From contig JBFMAZ010000030.1 in assembly GCA_040755415.1 (NCBI GenBank), positions 1-36,642 on the forward strand: DNA of 36,642 bases, read 5' to 3'. Every line of letters begins with the position of its first letter. Position 1 is the stretch's first letter. The stretch comes from QYQD01 sp040755415 (GTDB taxonomy: Bacteria; Desulfobacterota; QYQD01). The notes beneath the pieces were generated by a model that saw only the letters and a list, made by a program, of their open reading frames with translations, was not told the DNA's origin and did not search any database. Position numbers and translations under genes: made by a program. Below are positions 1 to 7,622 of the stretch, piece by piece.

Positions 1-5
1 CCAGG

Positions 6-169
6 TTTGATGGTCTCGTAAAAAGTCAAAAATTCTCCTCCCCTGGCGGGAGGGGATGTAGGGGAGGGGGAACGTAACCACTTAAAAACATAGCCAGTTT
101 CACCCTCACCCCAACCCTCTCCCGTCGAGGGAGAGGAAGTTTAGGAGACTTTTTTACGAATTCATCAAG
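6..169. repeat. MITE-like inverted-repeat element
   Basis: The outer arms, about 21 bases at 6-27 and 147-168, are imperfect inverted copies of each other (TTGATG..TCGTAAAA..GTC). Inside lie a C/G-rich left arm (38-71) and a matching CCCTCACC/CTCTCCC right arm (103-136). No ORF is inside. The structure fits a non-autonomous miniature element. Its target duplication cannot be judged because it starts at the window edge. Confidence 0.6.
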
Positions 170-430
170 TTTGCGCCCCGGCGCATCTGCGATTTGACGG
201 ATTAAGTTACATGATACGGGACAATAATGCTACGAAAAACATGCGCCTTTTCTGCCTGGAAAGCCGTCCACCTGATATTTAAATAGATTTTTTCTTATTG
301 TGTTATTCCGCAAATTCTTATACGATTACCCCTAAATACAGATCTCGATGAAAAAAGTCGAGTCGATATAATCTATAATGTTAGGGCAATGGAGGGGAGG
401 GCCAGGTTAATTGTGGTAGTTGGATCCTGG
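170..430. other. AT-rich intergenic stretch, nothing recognised
   Basis: Between the MITE-like repeat and the HEPN-like gene I see no tRNA, no terminator hairpin with a T-run and no convincing promoter. An ATG at 389 is in frame with the next gene but has no clear advantage over the ATG at 431. Confidence 0.4.
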
Positions 431-733
431 ATGAATAATAACATATCCAAACCAGAGCAGTTTTTCACTTTGGCACGGGCCTATGCTGATGCCAGCTTGA
501 TACTGTGTGGATACTTTGATAATGGCAGTAAAATTCAAGCTTATCCCCGGGCCTTCGTTATATTGTATCTGGCCCACCATGCAGTGGAATTGTTTCTAAA
601 AGGAGCCATCTTTTCTCGTTCCGCACACGCAAAGCTTCATCACAATATCGACGAATTGAAAAACACCTTCGATCAATTGTATTCTGATCCAGGTTTCTCA
701 TGGGAGCCACCATTTAAGACGCAGGACCGATAG
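431..733 (+). CDS. HEPN-like protein, probably truncated at its 3' end
   Basis: This 100-residue protein resembles the first half of HEPN-type proteins: an aromatic/Ala-rich helix (ARAYADASLILCGYF) followed by LAHHAVELFLKG and HHNIDELKNTFDQLY, the usual two-helix pattern around a histidine. The RxxxxH nuclease motif of toxic HEPN proteins is not seen, so I claim no activity. The reading frame ends at a TAG that lies inside the left end of the RAYT element (730-755). The native gene probably continued and was cut by that insertion. No continuation is visible right of the element. The start is uncertain: ATG 431 begins a typical N-terminus, while ATG 389 would add 14 residues. Neither has a strong ribosome site. 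Confidence 0.5.
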   Translation: MNNNISKPEQFFTLARAYADASLILCGYFDNGSKIQAYPRAFVILYLAHHAVELFLKGAIFSRSAHAKLHHNIDELKNTFDQLYSDPGFSWEPPFKTQDR

Positions 734-795
734 GGACGTTGTTTCTTACGTTGCAAAAAGCTTGACAGGAAGGAATAAATTCTATAGCATACCTC

Positions 796-1773
796 ATGCC
801 TCGCCAAGCCCGCCTAGATGCCCCCGGCGCCCTTCATCATATTATGATACGGGGGATCAATAAATCCGCCATATTCAAAGACAACCAGGATAAAACCAGA
901 TTCCTGGAACGGTTAGGCGAGATTATCCTCGAGGCCGGGTGCGCCGTTTTCGCCTGGGTCTTGATGGACAACCACGCCCACATCCTATTTAAAAGCGGCC
1001 CCAAAGGCATATCAGGGGTCATGAGAAAGCTTTTAACCTGGTATGCCATCTACTATAATCGCAGACACCGCCGCAGCGGCCACCTCTTTGAGAACCGATA
1101 CAAATCCATCCTTTGCGAGGAAGAAAACTACCTCTTGGCCCTGGTCAGATACATCCACCTAAATCCTATCCGGGTAGGGATTGTTAAGACCCTTCCCGAA
1201 TTAGATCGCTACCCTTGGAGCGGTCACAGCGTCATTATGGAAAACAGCAAATATCCGTGGATGGGTACGAATTATGTGTTATCTCAGTTCAGCCGGACTA
1301 GAAGGGCCGCAAAAACGGCCTACCGGAAATTTATAGAAGAAGGCTTGGATATGGGCCATAGGCCGGAACTAACCGGAGGTGGACTTATTCGCAGTCTGGG
1401 CGGATGGTCTCAGGTCGTATCCATGCACCGGAAAGGACATAGGGAGGCATCAGACGAGAGGGTTCTGGGGAGCGGAGATTTTGTTAGTGCGATTTTAAAA
1501 GAGGCGGAAGAAAGGGAAAAAAGACAATTAAGATTCCGGCAATCCGGCATAACCATAGCCGGGATTATGGAAGAAGAATGCAAAAGCAGGCGGATAAGCC
1601 TGAAAGAATTAAACAGTGGTAGTCGCCGGAGAAAGGTAAGCCAGGTTCGGGCTGTGGTTGCGTATCGGGGCAAAGAAGAACTTGGTCTTTCGGCAGCCGA
1701 GATAGCCAGGCACCTTGGCGTAAGCACCTCCAGCATAACCCGTGCCATTGAGAAAATGGAAAGGAACAAATAG
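796..1773 (+). CDS. REP-associated tyrosine transposase (Y1/HUH family)
   Basis: The protein has 325 residues. The N-terminus MPRQARLDAPGALHHIMIRG is the hallmark of the Transposase_17/RAYT family. The HUH metal site is seen as DNHAHIL at about residues 56-62, preceded by FAWVLM. YIHLNPIRVGIV (about 115-126) is the conserved stretch near the catalytic tyrosine region, where Y115 is a candidate. The C-terminal 100 residues include GITIAGIMEEEC and a helix-turn-helix (LSAAEIARHLGVSTSSITRAIEKM) resembling the DnaA/REP-binding type. Such enzymes cut single-stranded DNA at hairpin-forming repeats, and matching repeats flank this gene. The length is typical of the long, HTH-bearing subgroup and the frame is intact. 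The ribosome site is weak (AGGAAGG 22 bases upstream). Confidence 0.9.
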   Translation: MPRQARLDAPGALHHIMIRGINKSAIFKDNQDKTRFLERLGEIILEAGCAVFAWVLMDNHAHILFKSGPKGISGVMRKLLTWYAIYYNRRHRRSGHLFENRYKSILCEEENYLLALVRYIHLNPIRVGIVKTLPELDRYPWSGHSVIMENSKYPWMGTNYVLSQFSRTRRAAKTAYRKFIEEGLDMGHRPELTGGGLIRSLGGWSQVVSMHRKGHREASDERVLGSGDFVSAILKEAEEREKRQLRFRQSGITIAGIMEEECKSRRISLKELNSGSRRRKVSQVRAVVAYRGKEELGLSAAEIARHLGVSTSSITRAIEKMERNK

Positions 1774-1784
1774 ATTATGCAACG

Positions 1785-1838
1785 TGAGAATCAACGTCCC
1801 CATCATTCCCATGAGAATCAACGTCCCCATCATTCCCA
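1785..1838. repeat. Perfect 27-base tandem duplication at the RAYT right end
   Basis: Two identical 27-base units lie head to tail at 1785-1811 and 1812-1838. Each contains AATCAACGTCCCCATC, the same motif as the RAYT flanks. They run directly into the 5' end of the TtcA-like gene and would encode a repeated RINVPIIP if translated from an upstream ATG. Confidence 0.9.
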
Positions 1839-1858
1839 TCATTCTTAGCGGTGTCCCG

Positions 1859-2578
1859 GTGCCGAATATCGATAAGGAAATTAACCGGTTTGTGGGGAGG
1901 GCCTTACATCAGTACAATCTTTTAGCCGATGGAGATCATATCCTGGTTGGTCTGTCCGGCGGCAAAGACAGCCTCTCTTTGCTTTATATCCTGAATGAGT
2001 GGAAGAAAAAAACACCCTTCCCATATAAACTTTCGGCTGCGCATATAGACCTTGGTTTTGACGGCACAGATACAGGGGCTATCGAAGATTATTGTCGGCA
2101 GCTAAGCGTGCCCTGTTATGTGGAAAGGACAAATTTCGGGCCTATGGCCCACAGCGGGGAAAATCGGGAGAATCCCTGCTTTTTGTGTTCCCGGTTACGC
2201 CGCAAGCGCCTTTTTGAGATAGCCCATACATTAGGCGCCAATAAAGTCGCCCTTGGGCACAACAAAGACGACCTCATTGAGACACTCTTTCTCAATATAC
2301 TCTATAGTGGAGAGATAAGCACCATGGTGCCGCGCCAGCCGTTTTTTAACGGACTGATTACGGTCATACGCCCCCTGGCCATGGTGGATGCAGGAAAATT
2401 GGAGCGCTTTGCCGCCAGACTATCCATGCCGGAAATTAAAAATTCCTGTCCGAGCGCGGGGTCTTCCCGCAGAAAAGAAATAAGGGAGATGCTGAAGACG
2501 CTTTACCGGCAAAACAAGAAGGTGAAAGGCAATATTTTCCATGCCCTGTCCAATGTGCGTCCGGATTATCTGCTTTGA
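1859..2578 (+). CDS. ttcA: TtcA/TilS-family PP-loop ATP pyrophosphatase
   Basis: The protein has about 239 residues and a PP-loop motif LVGLSGGKDSLSLL near the N-terminus, which activates a tRNA base as an adenylate. A CxxC pair (PCFLCSRLRR) and a later Cys (NSCPSAGSSRR) match the TtcA group, which uses an Fe-S cluster to make 2-thiocytidine in tRNA. GHNKDDLIETLFLN is the second conserved block. It is shorter than E. coli TtcA, and the exact substrate is inferred. The start is uncertain. The GTG at 1859 begins the family-like part (NIDKEINRF). An in-frame ATG at 1811 would translate the RAYT-end repeat, so the native 5' region may have been replaced by the insertion. Confidence 0.75.
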   Translation: MPNIDKEINRFVGRALHQYNLLADGDHILVGLSGGKDSLSLLYILNEWKKKTPFPYKLSAAHIDLGFDGTDTGAIEDYCRQLSVPCYVERTNFGPMAHSGENRENPCFLCSRLRRKRLFEIAHTLGANKVALGHNKDDLIETLFLNILYSGEISTMVPRQPFFNGLITVIRPLAMVDAGKLERFAARLSMPEIKNSCPSAGSSRRKEIREMLKTLYRQNKKVKGNIFHALSNVRPDYLL

Positions 2579-2587
2579 CTCGGATTG

Positions 2588-2693
2588 CCACAAAGGCACT
2601 AAGACACCAAGCCACAGCGTTAAAAAATTCGAAATTCGAATTTCGAAATTCGAAATTAATCTGATCTCTTTGTGCCTTCGTGTCTTGGTGGCC
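2588..2693. repeat. Inverted repeat of CACnAAG type
   Basis: The left arm around 2589-2611 and the right arm around 2667-2689 are inverted copies matching at 18 of 23 positions. Both are built from CACnAAG-like heptads. The centre (about 2624-2660) is a run of TTCGAA/AATTC near-palindromes. The repeat separates the ttcA-like gene from ftsK and has no coding content. Confidence 0.6.
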
Positions 2694-2721
2694 GGATAGT
2701 CAGCTTCTGCGTTGAATTGTA

Positions 2722-2750
2722 TTGACAATACTCCTTGAAAAATTTAGTTT
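2722..2750 (+). promoter_or_regulatory. Candidate sigma-70 promoter of ftsK
   Basis: TTGACA (2722-2727), a 17-base spacer, then TAGTTT (2745-2750) stand 36 bases before the ftsK start. The -35 is perfect and the -10 is weak. Confidence 0.35.
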
Positions 2751-2785
2751 TAGCAAAAGAATACCGGATGTAATATCTGATTAAT

Positions 2786-4897
2786 ATGCCTGGAGAATCA
2801 TCCCCTAAGCCATCTTTAAAGCAGGAAGCCATGGCGGTCATCGGCTTTGCCCTGGCGTTGTTCCTTCTAGCCGGCCTGTTATCTTATACCCCGGAAGACC
2901 CCTCATTCGGCCAATATAACACAGGGGAGGCCCGCAACTGGGTTGGTACGGTTGGGGCTCATGTGGCGGCCCTGTTGTTCGATGTATTCGGGCTGGCCGT
3001 TTTCTGGCTGCCGGTCCTTCCGGTTATCATCGCCTTGCGCCTCCTGAAGCCGGAGGTCGTAGCCAAGAAAGTCGCTTATCTGGTGTTGGGATGGTTTTTC
3101 TTGATGGTCGCCACATGCAACCTCTTTTCCCTTATCTGGGGGCCGGGCCGGGTAACTATTTTTTCAACGTCATATGTAGCCGGTGGTATTGTAGGCGAGG
3201 TGATGGCCCGGGCCTTTACCATGAAATTAAACAAGTTTGGGGCATACCTGGTATCGGTCACCTTTTTTATATTGTCACTTATGATGGCTACCGGTCTTTC
3301 CGTCTATCTTTTATGGCACAGGACAAGGGATAAAATGGAAATATTGACCGGGAAACTGAAATCAGCAAACAGGGCCAAAAGGGTAGAACCCTCTAAACCC
3401 GGTGAAAAAAAAGAGGTGCCGCGCATTGCCGAGCCTGTACACAGTGAGAAGACTGAGATAGTCTTGCCTCCGGTCCAGGAAGAGTTGCCGTTTATGCGCT
3501 CGATTGGTGATTTCAAGCTTCCGCCGCTTTCCCTGCTCGATGTCCCGCTAAAAGAAGAGCGGGAAAGAAACAAGGAGAGCCTCCTGGCCAATGCCCGCCT
3601 TCTCGAGAACAGGCTGGCCGATTTTGGCGTTGCCGGCAAGGTGACGGAGATATGCCCGGGGCCGGTCATCACCATGTATGAATTCGAGCCGGCCGCCGGC
3701 GTGAAGATCAACCGGGTCACATCATTAGCCGATGATCTGGCCCTGGCCCTCAGGGCCGGGAATATACGGATTGTCGCCCCGATACCGGGGAAATCAGTTA
3801 TAGGGATCGAGATACCCAATACCTATCGGGAATCGGTTTACCTGAGGGAAATCCTGGAAAGCGAGGCCTTTTCCGGCGCCTCATCGAGATTGACTATGGC
3901 CCTGGGCAAGGATATCGTCGGCCAGCCGGTAGTGACCGACCTGGCCAAGATGCCCCACCTTCTGATCGCCGGGGCTACCGGTGCGGGCAAGAGCGTATTT
4001 CTCAACGCCACCATCTGCAGCATCCTTTTTAAAGCCACTCCAAACCAGGTGCGTCTTCTGATGATTGATCCCAAGCGGATTGAGCTTTCGGCCTACGAGG
4101 ACATACCGCACCTCCTGCATCCGGTAGTCACCGAACCGAAGAAGGCCACAAAGGCCTTGGGCTGGGCAGTAGGAGAGATGGAACGCCGCTACATACTGCT
4201 TGAAGAGAAAAGGGCCAAGAATATTGATAAGTACAACCAGAACAATGATGGCCCCCTTCCTTACATCATTATTGTAATCGATGAATTGGCCGACCTCATG
4301 CTCGTTTCCTCCCACGAGGTCGAGGAGCATATAACCCGTCTGGCCCAGATGGCCCGGGCCGCGGGCATTCACCTGCTGGTGGCCACTCAACGTCCTTCGG
4401 TGGATGTCCTGACCGGTGTGATCAAGGCCAATTTCCCGACACGCATTTCCTTCCAGGTATCATCCAAGACAGATTCGCGGACTATTCTGGATACCGGCGG
4501 GGCTGAAAATCTGTTAGGCGCCGGTGATATGCTCTTTCTCCCTCCGGGTACGGCCAAATTGCAGCGTATTCACGGGGCCTATATATCCGAGGCGGAGATC
4601 ATGCGGGTGGTTGACTTCCTGAAGGGGCAGAAGGAGCCATCCTATGACGAAACGATATTGGAGTCGGGAGAAATGGAAGGGGAAACGGAAGACGGCGCCG
4701 ACTACGATGAGAAATATGAAGAGGCGGTGCAGTTGGTACTGGAGACCAGGCAGGCCTCTATCTCCATGATCCAGCGGCGCCTGCGGGTGGGTTATAACCG
4801 GGCGGCGCGCATGATCGAGACCATGGAAAGAGAGGGCCTTGTCGGCCCGGCAGATGGGAGCAAACCCCGTGAGGTCCTTGTACATAATTTGGGTTAG
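2786..4897 (+). CDS. ftsK: DNA translocase FtsK/SpoIIIE
   Basis: The protein has 703 residues and pumps double-stranded DNA to clear chromosome termini through the division septum. The N-terminal third has about four membrane segments (roughly residues 17-35, 55-85, 95-117, 150-176). A short charged linker (about 180-235) follows, much shorter than the E. coli linker. The motor domain carries Walker A GATGAGKS at about 396-403 and Walker B IIIVIDELADLM near 494-505. The last 65 residues are the gamma winged helix (YEEAVQLVLETRQASISMIQ) that reads KOPS sites and contacts XerD. The length and domain order are normal for short FtsK proteins. The lolA start lies one base after the stop, so the two are co-transcribed. 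Confidence 0.97.
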   Translation: MPGESSPKPSLKQEAMAVIGFALALFLLAGLLSYTPEDPSFGQYNTGEARNWVGTVGAHVAALLFDVFGLAVFWLPVLPVIIALRLLKPEVVAKKVAYLVLGWFFLMVATCNLFSLIWGPGRVTIFSTSYVAGGIVGEVMARAFTMKLNKFGAYLVSVTFFILSLMMATGLSVYLLWHRTRDKMEILTGKLKSANRAKRVEPSKPGEKKEVPRIAEPVHSEKTEIVLPPVQEELPFMRSIGDFKLPPLSLLDVPLKEERERNKESLLANARLLENRLADFGVAGKVTEICPGPVITMYEFEPAAGVKINRVTSLADDLALALRAGNIRIVAPIPGKSVIGIEIPNTYRESVYLREILESEAFSGASSRLTMALGKDIVGQPVVTDLAKMPHLLIAGATGAGKSVFLNATICSILFKATPNQVRLLMIDPKRIELSAYEDIPHLLHPVVTEPKKATKALGWAVGEMERRYILLEEKRAKNIDKYNQNNDGPLPYIIIVIDELADLMLVSSHEVEEHITRLAQMARAAGIHLLVATQRPSVDVLTGVIKANFPTRISFQVSSKTDSRTILDTGGAENLLGAGDMLFLPPGTAKLQRIHGAYISEAEIMRVVDFLKGQKEPSYDETILESGEMEGETEDGADYDEKYEEAVQLVLETRQASISMIQRRLRVGYNRAARMIETMEREGLVGPADGSKPREVLVHNLG

Positions 4898-4898
4898 C

Positions 4899-5597
4899 AT
4901 GTATTCCTTCTGGTTTTACAGGAAGACACACAGCCGGAGGGCACGCCTGGCCCTTATCTCATTCTTTGTTCTTGCCCTTAGCGCCGCCGACGAGGCATTT
5001 GCGAAGCCCATGACCGTTGATAACATCGTGGCCCGCTTACAGGAGCGCTATAATACCGTTAAGAGCATAGAGGCTGATTTTGATCAGGAGACCACGCTGC
5101 CGTCGCTCCATCAGCGGCGTTTGGCGGAAGGCAGAGTTTACTTTAAAAAACCGGGGCGTATGCGATGGGATTACTTAAGCCCTGATAAACAGGAGATAGT
5201 GACCGATGGAAAGACGCTGTGGATTTATATCGCCGCCGAAAAACGTGCCTATAGGTGTGATGCCCAGGCGTACCTGCAATCGCAGCTAACCATGGATTTC
5301 TTTTTAGGGCGGGGGGATTTTAAGAAAGATTTTGTTAGTGTTATGGCTCCAGAGAGTAAGAAGGCCCGGGGGGAATTTTATATCCTGACGCTCCTGCCGC
5401 GTTATACCCACCCGCAGGTAAGCGAGATAAAGTTATGGATAAAAAAAGATACATTCCTTATAGACAGCATGCTTTCCAAGGACCATTTAAGCAACACTAC
5501 CCTCCTTCATTTAAAAAGGCAGCGCATAAACGGCCCCCTGGATGACCACATTTTTGCCTTTTCCCCTCCAAAGGGGACAGAGGTTATAGATAGATAA
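4899..5597 (+). CDS. lolA: Outer-membrane lipoprotein carrier LolA
   Basis: This 232-residue periplasmic chaperone shuttles lipoproteins from LolCDE to the outer membrane. The N-terminus has an Arg-rich n-region, a hydrophobic stretch (LALISFFVLALSA) and a likely signal-peptidase cut after AFA (about residue 35). The mature protein shows the family opening VARLQERYNTVKSIEADFDQE, the GRVYFKKPGRMRWDY strand, and the TDGKTLWIY motif. I chose ATG 4899 because it begins a clean signal peptide right after the ftsK stop. A longer in-frame extension from 4839 runs inside ftsK and is unlikely. ftsK-lolA pairing is common in proteobacteria. It implies a Gram-negative envelope. Confidence 0.93.
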   Translation: MYSFWFYRKTHSRRARLALISFFVLALSAADEAFAKPMTVDNIVARLQERYNTVKSIEADFDQETTLPSLHQRRLAEGRVYFKKPGRMRWDYLSPDKQEIVTDGKTLWIYIAAEKRAYRCDAQAYLQSQLTMDFFLGRGDFKKDFVSVMAPESKKARGEFYILTLLPRYTHPQVSEIKLWIKKDTFLIDSMLSKDHLSNTTLLHLKRQRINGPLDDHIFAFSPPKGTEVIDR

Positions 5598-5653
5598 TAT
5601 CCCCATAGTCAGAGGTCACAATGAGGTGTAAACGTACTGAGAAAGGTGTTTAA

Positions 5654-6571
5654 ATGTCTCTGGAAAAACTACAGCCGGAAGTCCGCAGACTCCTTAAAGA
5701 AAAAAACGCCATACTTCTGGCGCATAATTACCAGCTCCCTGAAATCCAGGATGTTGCCGATCTGACCGGAGATTCTTTGGATCTGAGTGTTAGAGCATCC
5801 AAGACTGACGCCAAAGTGATCGTCTTTTGTGGGGTACGCTTCATGGCCGAGACCGCGGCCGTCCTTTGCCCGGATAAGACTGTTATTTTGCCCCGGCGGG
5901 ACGCGGGATGTGAGATGGCAGATATGATCGATGCGGATGCGCTACGCGCCAGGAAGGCGTCTCTTCCCGGAGTTCCGGTGGTTACCTATGTAAACTCCAC
6001 GGCCGAGGTCAAGGCCGAGAGTGACATTTGCTGTACCTCGGCTAATGCCATAAAAGTAGTCAATTCTTTGACGGATGCCGGCGTGGTCTTAATGACCCCG
6101 GATCGAAACCTGGCTCAATATACCCAGCGGCATACCGATAAAAAGATAATATATTGGGAGGGGTACTGCCCGATACATGAAATTTTAGGCGTGGAGGATG
6201 TCTTGAAGGCTAAGGCAGAGCATCCGGGGGCATTATTCCTGGCCCATCCCGAGTGCCGCCCAGAGGTAATTGACCTGGCCGATGCCGTACGCAGTACAAC
6301 GGGTATGCTTGCTTTTGTGCGCGAGTCAAAGGCTGAAAAGTTCATTATCGGCACCGAAGTTGGGATTCTTTATCCCTTACAGAGACAAAATCCTGGGAAG
6401 AGATTTTATCCAGCCTCAGATAAGATGGTCTGTGAACACATGAAGCTTACCCGTCTTGGAGATGTTATTGTGGTACTCTCTGGGCTTAAGAATGTGGTTC
6501 GCATACCGGAAGAAGTCCGTATCCGGGCTAAAAGAGCAGTAGATCGGATGCTCGCGGTGCCAAGGGATTAG
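5654..6571 (+). CDS. nadA: Quinolinate synthase NadA
   Basis: The protein has 305 residues. It condenses iminoaspartate with dihydroxyacetone phosphate to quinolinate, the first dedicated part of de novo NAD synthesis, using an oxygen-sensitive [4Fe-4S] cluster. Cysteines at 86 (DAGCEMAD), 172 (GYCPIHE) and 260 (CEHMKLT) have the spacing of the three cluster ligands in the short NadA type. AHNYQLPEIQDVAD and YVNSTAEVKA are conserved substrate-binding blocks. The start ATG has GAAAGG about 8 bases upstream. It follows lolA by 56 bases on the same strand. nadB and nadC are not in the window. Confidence 0.96.
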   Translation: MSLEKLQPEVRRLLKEKNAILLAHNYQLPEIQDVADLTGDSLDLSVRASKTDAKVIVFCGVRFMAETAAVLCPDKTVILPRRDAGCEMADMIDADALRARKASLPGVPVVTYVNSTAEVKAESDICCTSANAIKVVNSLTDAGVVLMTPDRNLAQYTQRHTDKKIIYWEGYCPIHEILGVEDVLKAKAEHPGALFLAHPECRPEVIDLADAVRSTTGMLAFVRESKAEKFIIGTEVGILYPLQRQNPGKRFYPASDKMVCEHMKLTRLGDVIVVLSGLKNVVRIPEEVRIRAKRAVDRMLAVPRD

Positions 6572-6644
6572 GATATTCAAACGATATTCGGATGGAAGAC
6601 AATAATATAAGGAGGGAAAGGAAGGAAGAAACCTTTTATGGATT

Positions 6645-6767
6645 TTAGCGCTCCGAAGGCGCGTATCGACGCACCATCTCCATGACCAGCCTCATCCGTT
6701 CCTTTACCGGCATCTGTAGATATAGTGGGCTCAAAAGCAGTATCCTGACAATCTCCCGTTTGTTCAT
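6645..6767 (-). CDS. Small protein of 40 residues, unknown function
   Basis: This ORF is below usual cut-offs. It is basic and amphipathic (KREIVRILLLSPLYLQM, then PVKERMRLVMEMVRR), like a pair of helices. Its ATG overlaps the stop of an upstream 25-codon ORF as ATGA (6764-6767), suggesting translational coupling. It sits in a 1-kb gap with no long ORF, downstream of a promoter and a well-started 32-residue ORF on the same strand. I do not recognise a family. Confidence 0.45.
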   Translation of the reverse strand: MNKREIVRILLLSPLYLQMPVKERMRLVMEMVRRYAPSER

Positions 6768-6841
6768 AGGTTATACCCCATTGCTGAATTACTGACCTCT
6801 TTACTATTATATTTATATTCGGCAGGATTCAGCCGCTGCAT
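6764..6841 (-). CDS. Tiny ORF of 25 residues, possible leader peptide
   Basis: The ATG at 6841 has GAGG five bases upstream. The protein begins MQRLNPAEYKYNSK and ends at a TGA overlapping the ATG of the next ORF. It may be a genuine microprotein or only a coupling/leader ORF. Nothing in its sequence suggests a function. Confidence 0.3.
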   Translation of the reverse strand: MQRLNPAEYKYNSKEVSNSAMGYNL

Positions 6842-6903
6842 GAACACCTCAGGGTAATTTCAAATAAACCGCCGCTGGCACCTTGGATAACATCGGCCTG
6901 AAA

Positions 6904-6933
6904 GACTAAGGCATGGCTATGTAAGCCTTAGTC
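6904..6933 (-). terminator. 9-bp perfect hairpin after the 32-residue ORF
   Basis: GACTAAGGC (6904-6912) and GCCTTAGTC (6925-6933) pair perfectly around a 12-base loop, 16 bases after the stop of the minus-strand ORF at 6950. On the minus strand only TTT follows, so it may be a weak terminator or a 3'-end stabilising hairpin that allows read-through to the two ORFs beyond. Confidence 0.5.
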
Positions 6934-6949
6934 CAGCGTTACCATAAAT

Positions 6950-7048
6950 CTACTTCTTCATCTGGCGGCCCGCCCGCTCGCATCTTCGCTTACAATTCAT
7001 GCATATTGCCCGCTGTGTTGGCTTATATGGTTTTTTCAGGCAGTTCAT
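6950..7048 (-). CDS. Small Cys-rich protein of 32 residues
   Basis: The start ATG at 7048 has an ideal ribosome site, AAGGAGGTG, seven bases upstream, which is the main reason to believe it is translated. The protein is strongly basic and carries Cys at 3, 16, 19 and 23. CMNC followed by RRC gives a CxxCxxxC cluster, suggestive of metal binding or a tiny zinc knuckle. A TTGACA/TATCTT promoter lies about 60 bases upstream of the ribosome site and a hairpin follows the stop. I recognise no named family. Confidence 0.6.
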   Translation of the reverse strand: MNCLKKPYKPTQRAICMNCKRRCERAGRQMKK

Positions 7049-7118
7049 GTCTTCACCTCCTTATATAAAATGTAAGTTATACTGTTAACGAACCAGGTAA
7101 TACTCCCACTGTGTCAAA

Positions 7119-7147
7119 AAGATAACATTATGCAGAATTGCTGTCAA
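7119..7147 (-). promoter_or_regulatory. Sigma-70-type promoter for the small-ORF unit
   Basis: On the minus strand TTGACA (7147-7142), exactly 17 bases, then TATCTT (7124-7119). The predicted start leaves a leader of about 60 bases before the 32-residue ORF, long enough for a regulatory structure. Confidence 0.5.
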
Positions 7148-7343
7148 GCTATTGAATAAGCAAAATATGTGCCAATATTTATCATAAACTGCCTAATCTA
7201 ATAACTATTTGATTTTATTATATTTATAATTTAGGATCAAGTTGATCAGCCCAGCTATATGTTTTCTTGTGTCAAAAAAGTACCACTGAAGTGACGATTT
7301 TCGCCCCACAAGGCCTTCCAGGAAATTACAAGTGAAGTCACCG

Positions 7344-7420
7344 GTCATTGGCCATCAGTCATAGTATAGTCACAATTTACAACTTCTTTAAGTAGTGACA
7401 AATGACTATTGACCAATGAC
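7344..7420. repeat. Inverted repeat with 19-base arms
   Basis: Arms at 7344-7362 and 7402-7420 (GTCATTGG...AGTCAT type) match at 16 of 19 positions in inverted orientation. It lies in the otherwise empty stretch between the small-ORF promoter (7147) and the PilZ gene, where I see nothing else. Confidence 0.55.
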
Positions 7421-7622
7421 ATCTAATAATTAGACACTTTAATGTGCCGTTTGTTTACAGCCGTTCGATTTTTTGTAATCAACAGATCGATTTTTGGGTT
7501 TTTCCAAAGTTAATGAACTCATGGAAAAATCAAAGCCAAGATGATTAAAGTTAATGCCGTGGGAATCCGATGAATAACAAAGATAACAAATATGAACGGT
7601 ACAACCATAACTGGAGGAATTG

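Larger units (their letters stand above)
730..1838 (+). mobile_element. RAYT unit: transposase gene with inverted flanking ends
   Basis: The transposase gene at 796-1773 is bracketed by two 26-base sequences in inverted orientation. The left copy (730-755) starts ATAGGGACGTTG and ends ACGTTGCA. The right copy (1778-1803) read on the minus strand starts ATGGGGACGTTG and ends ACGTTGCA. I count 23 of 26 identical positions. The right end continues into a perfect 27-base tandem duplication (1785-1811 and 1812-1838) that repeats most of the same motif. REP-type transposases are known to be flanked by their own palindromic target repeats, so this is read as the mobile unit. The left junction truncates the HEPN-like gene. 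Confidence 0.7.

Noticed and set aside
1785..1838. Possible CRISPR array
   Set aside because: Only two units, directly abutting with no spacers, and related to the RAYT ends. No other CRISPR-like repeats were found.
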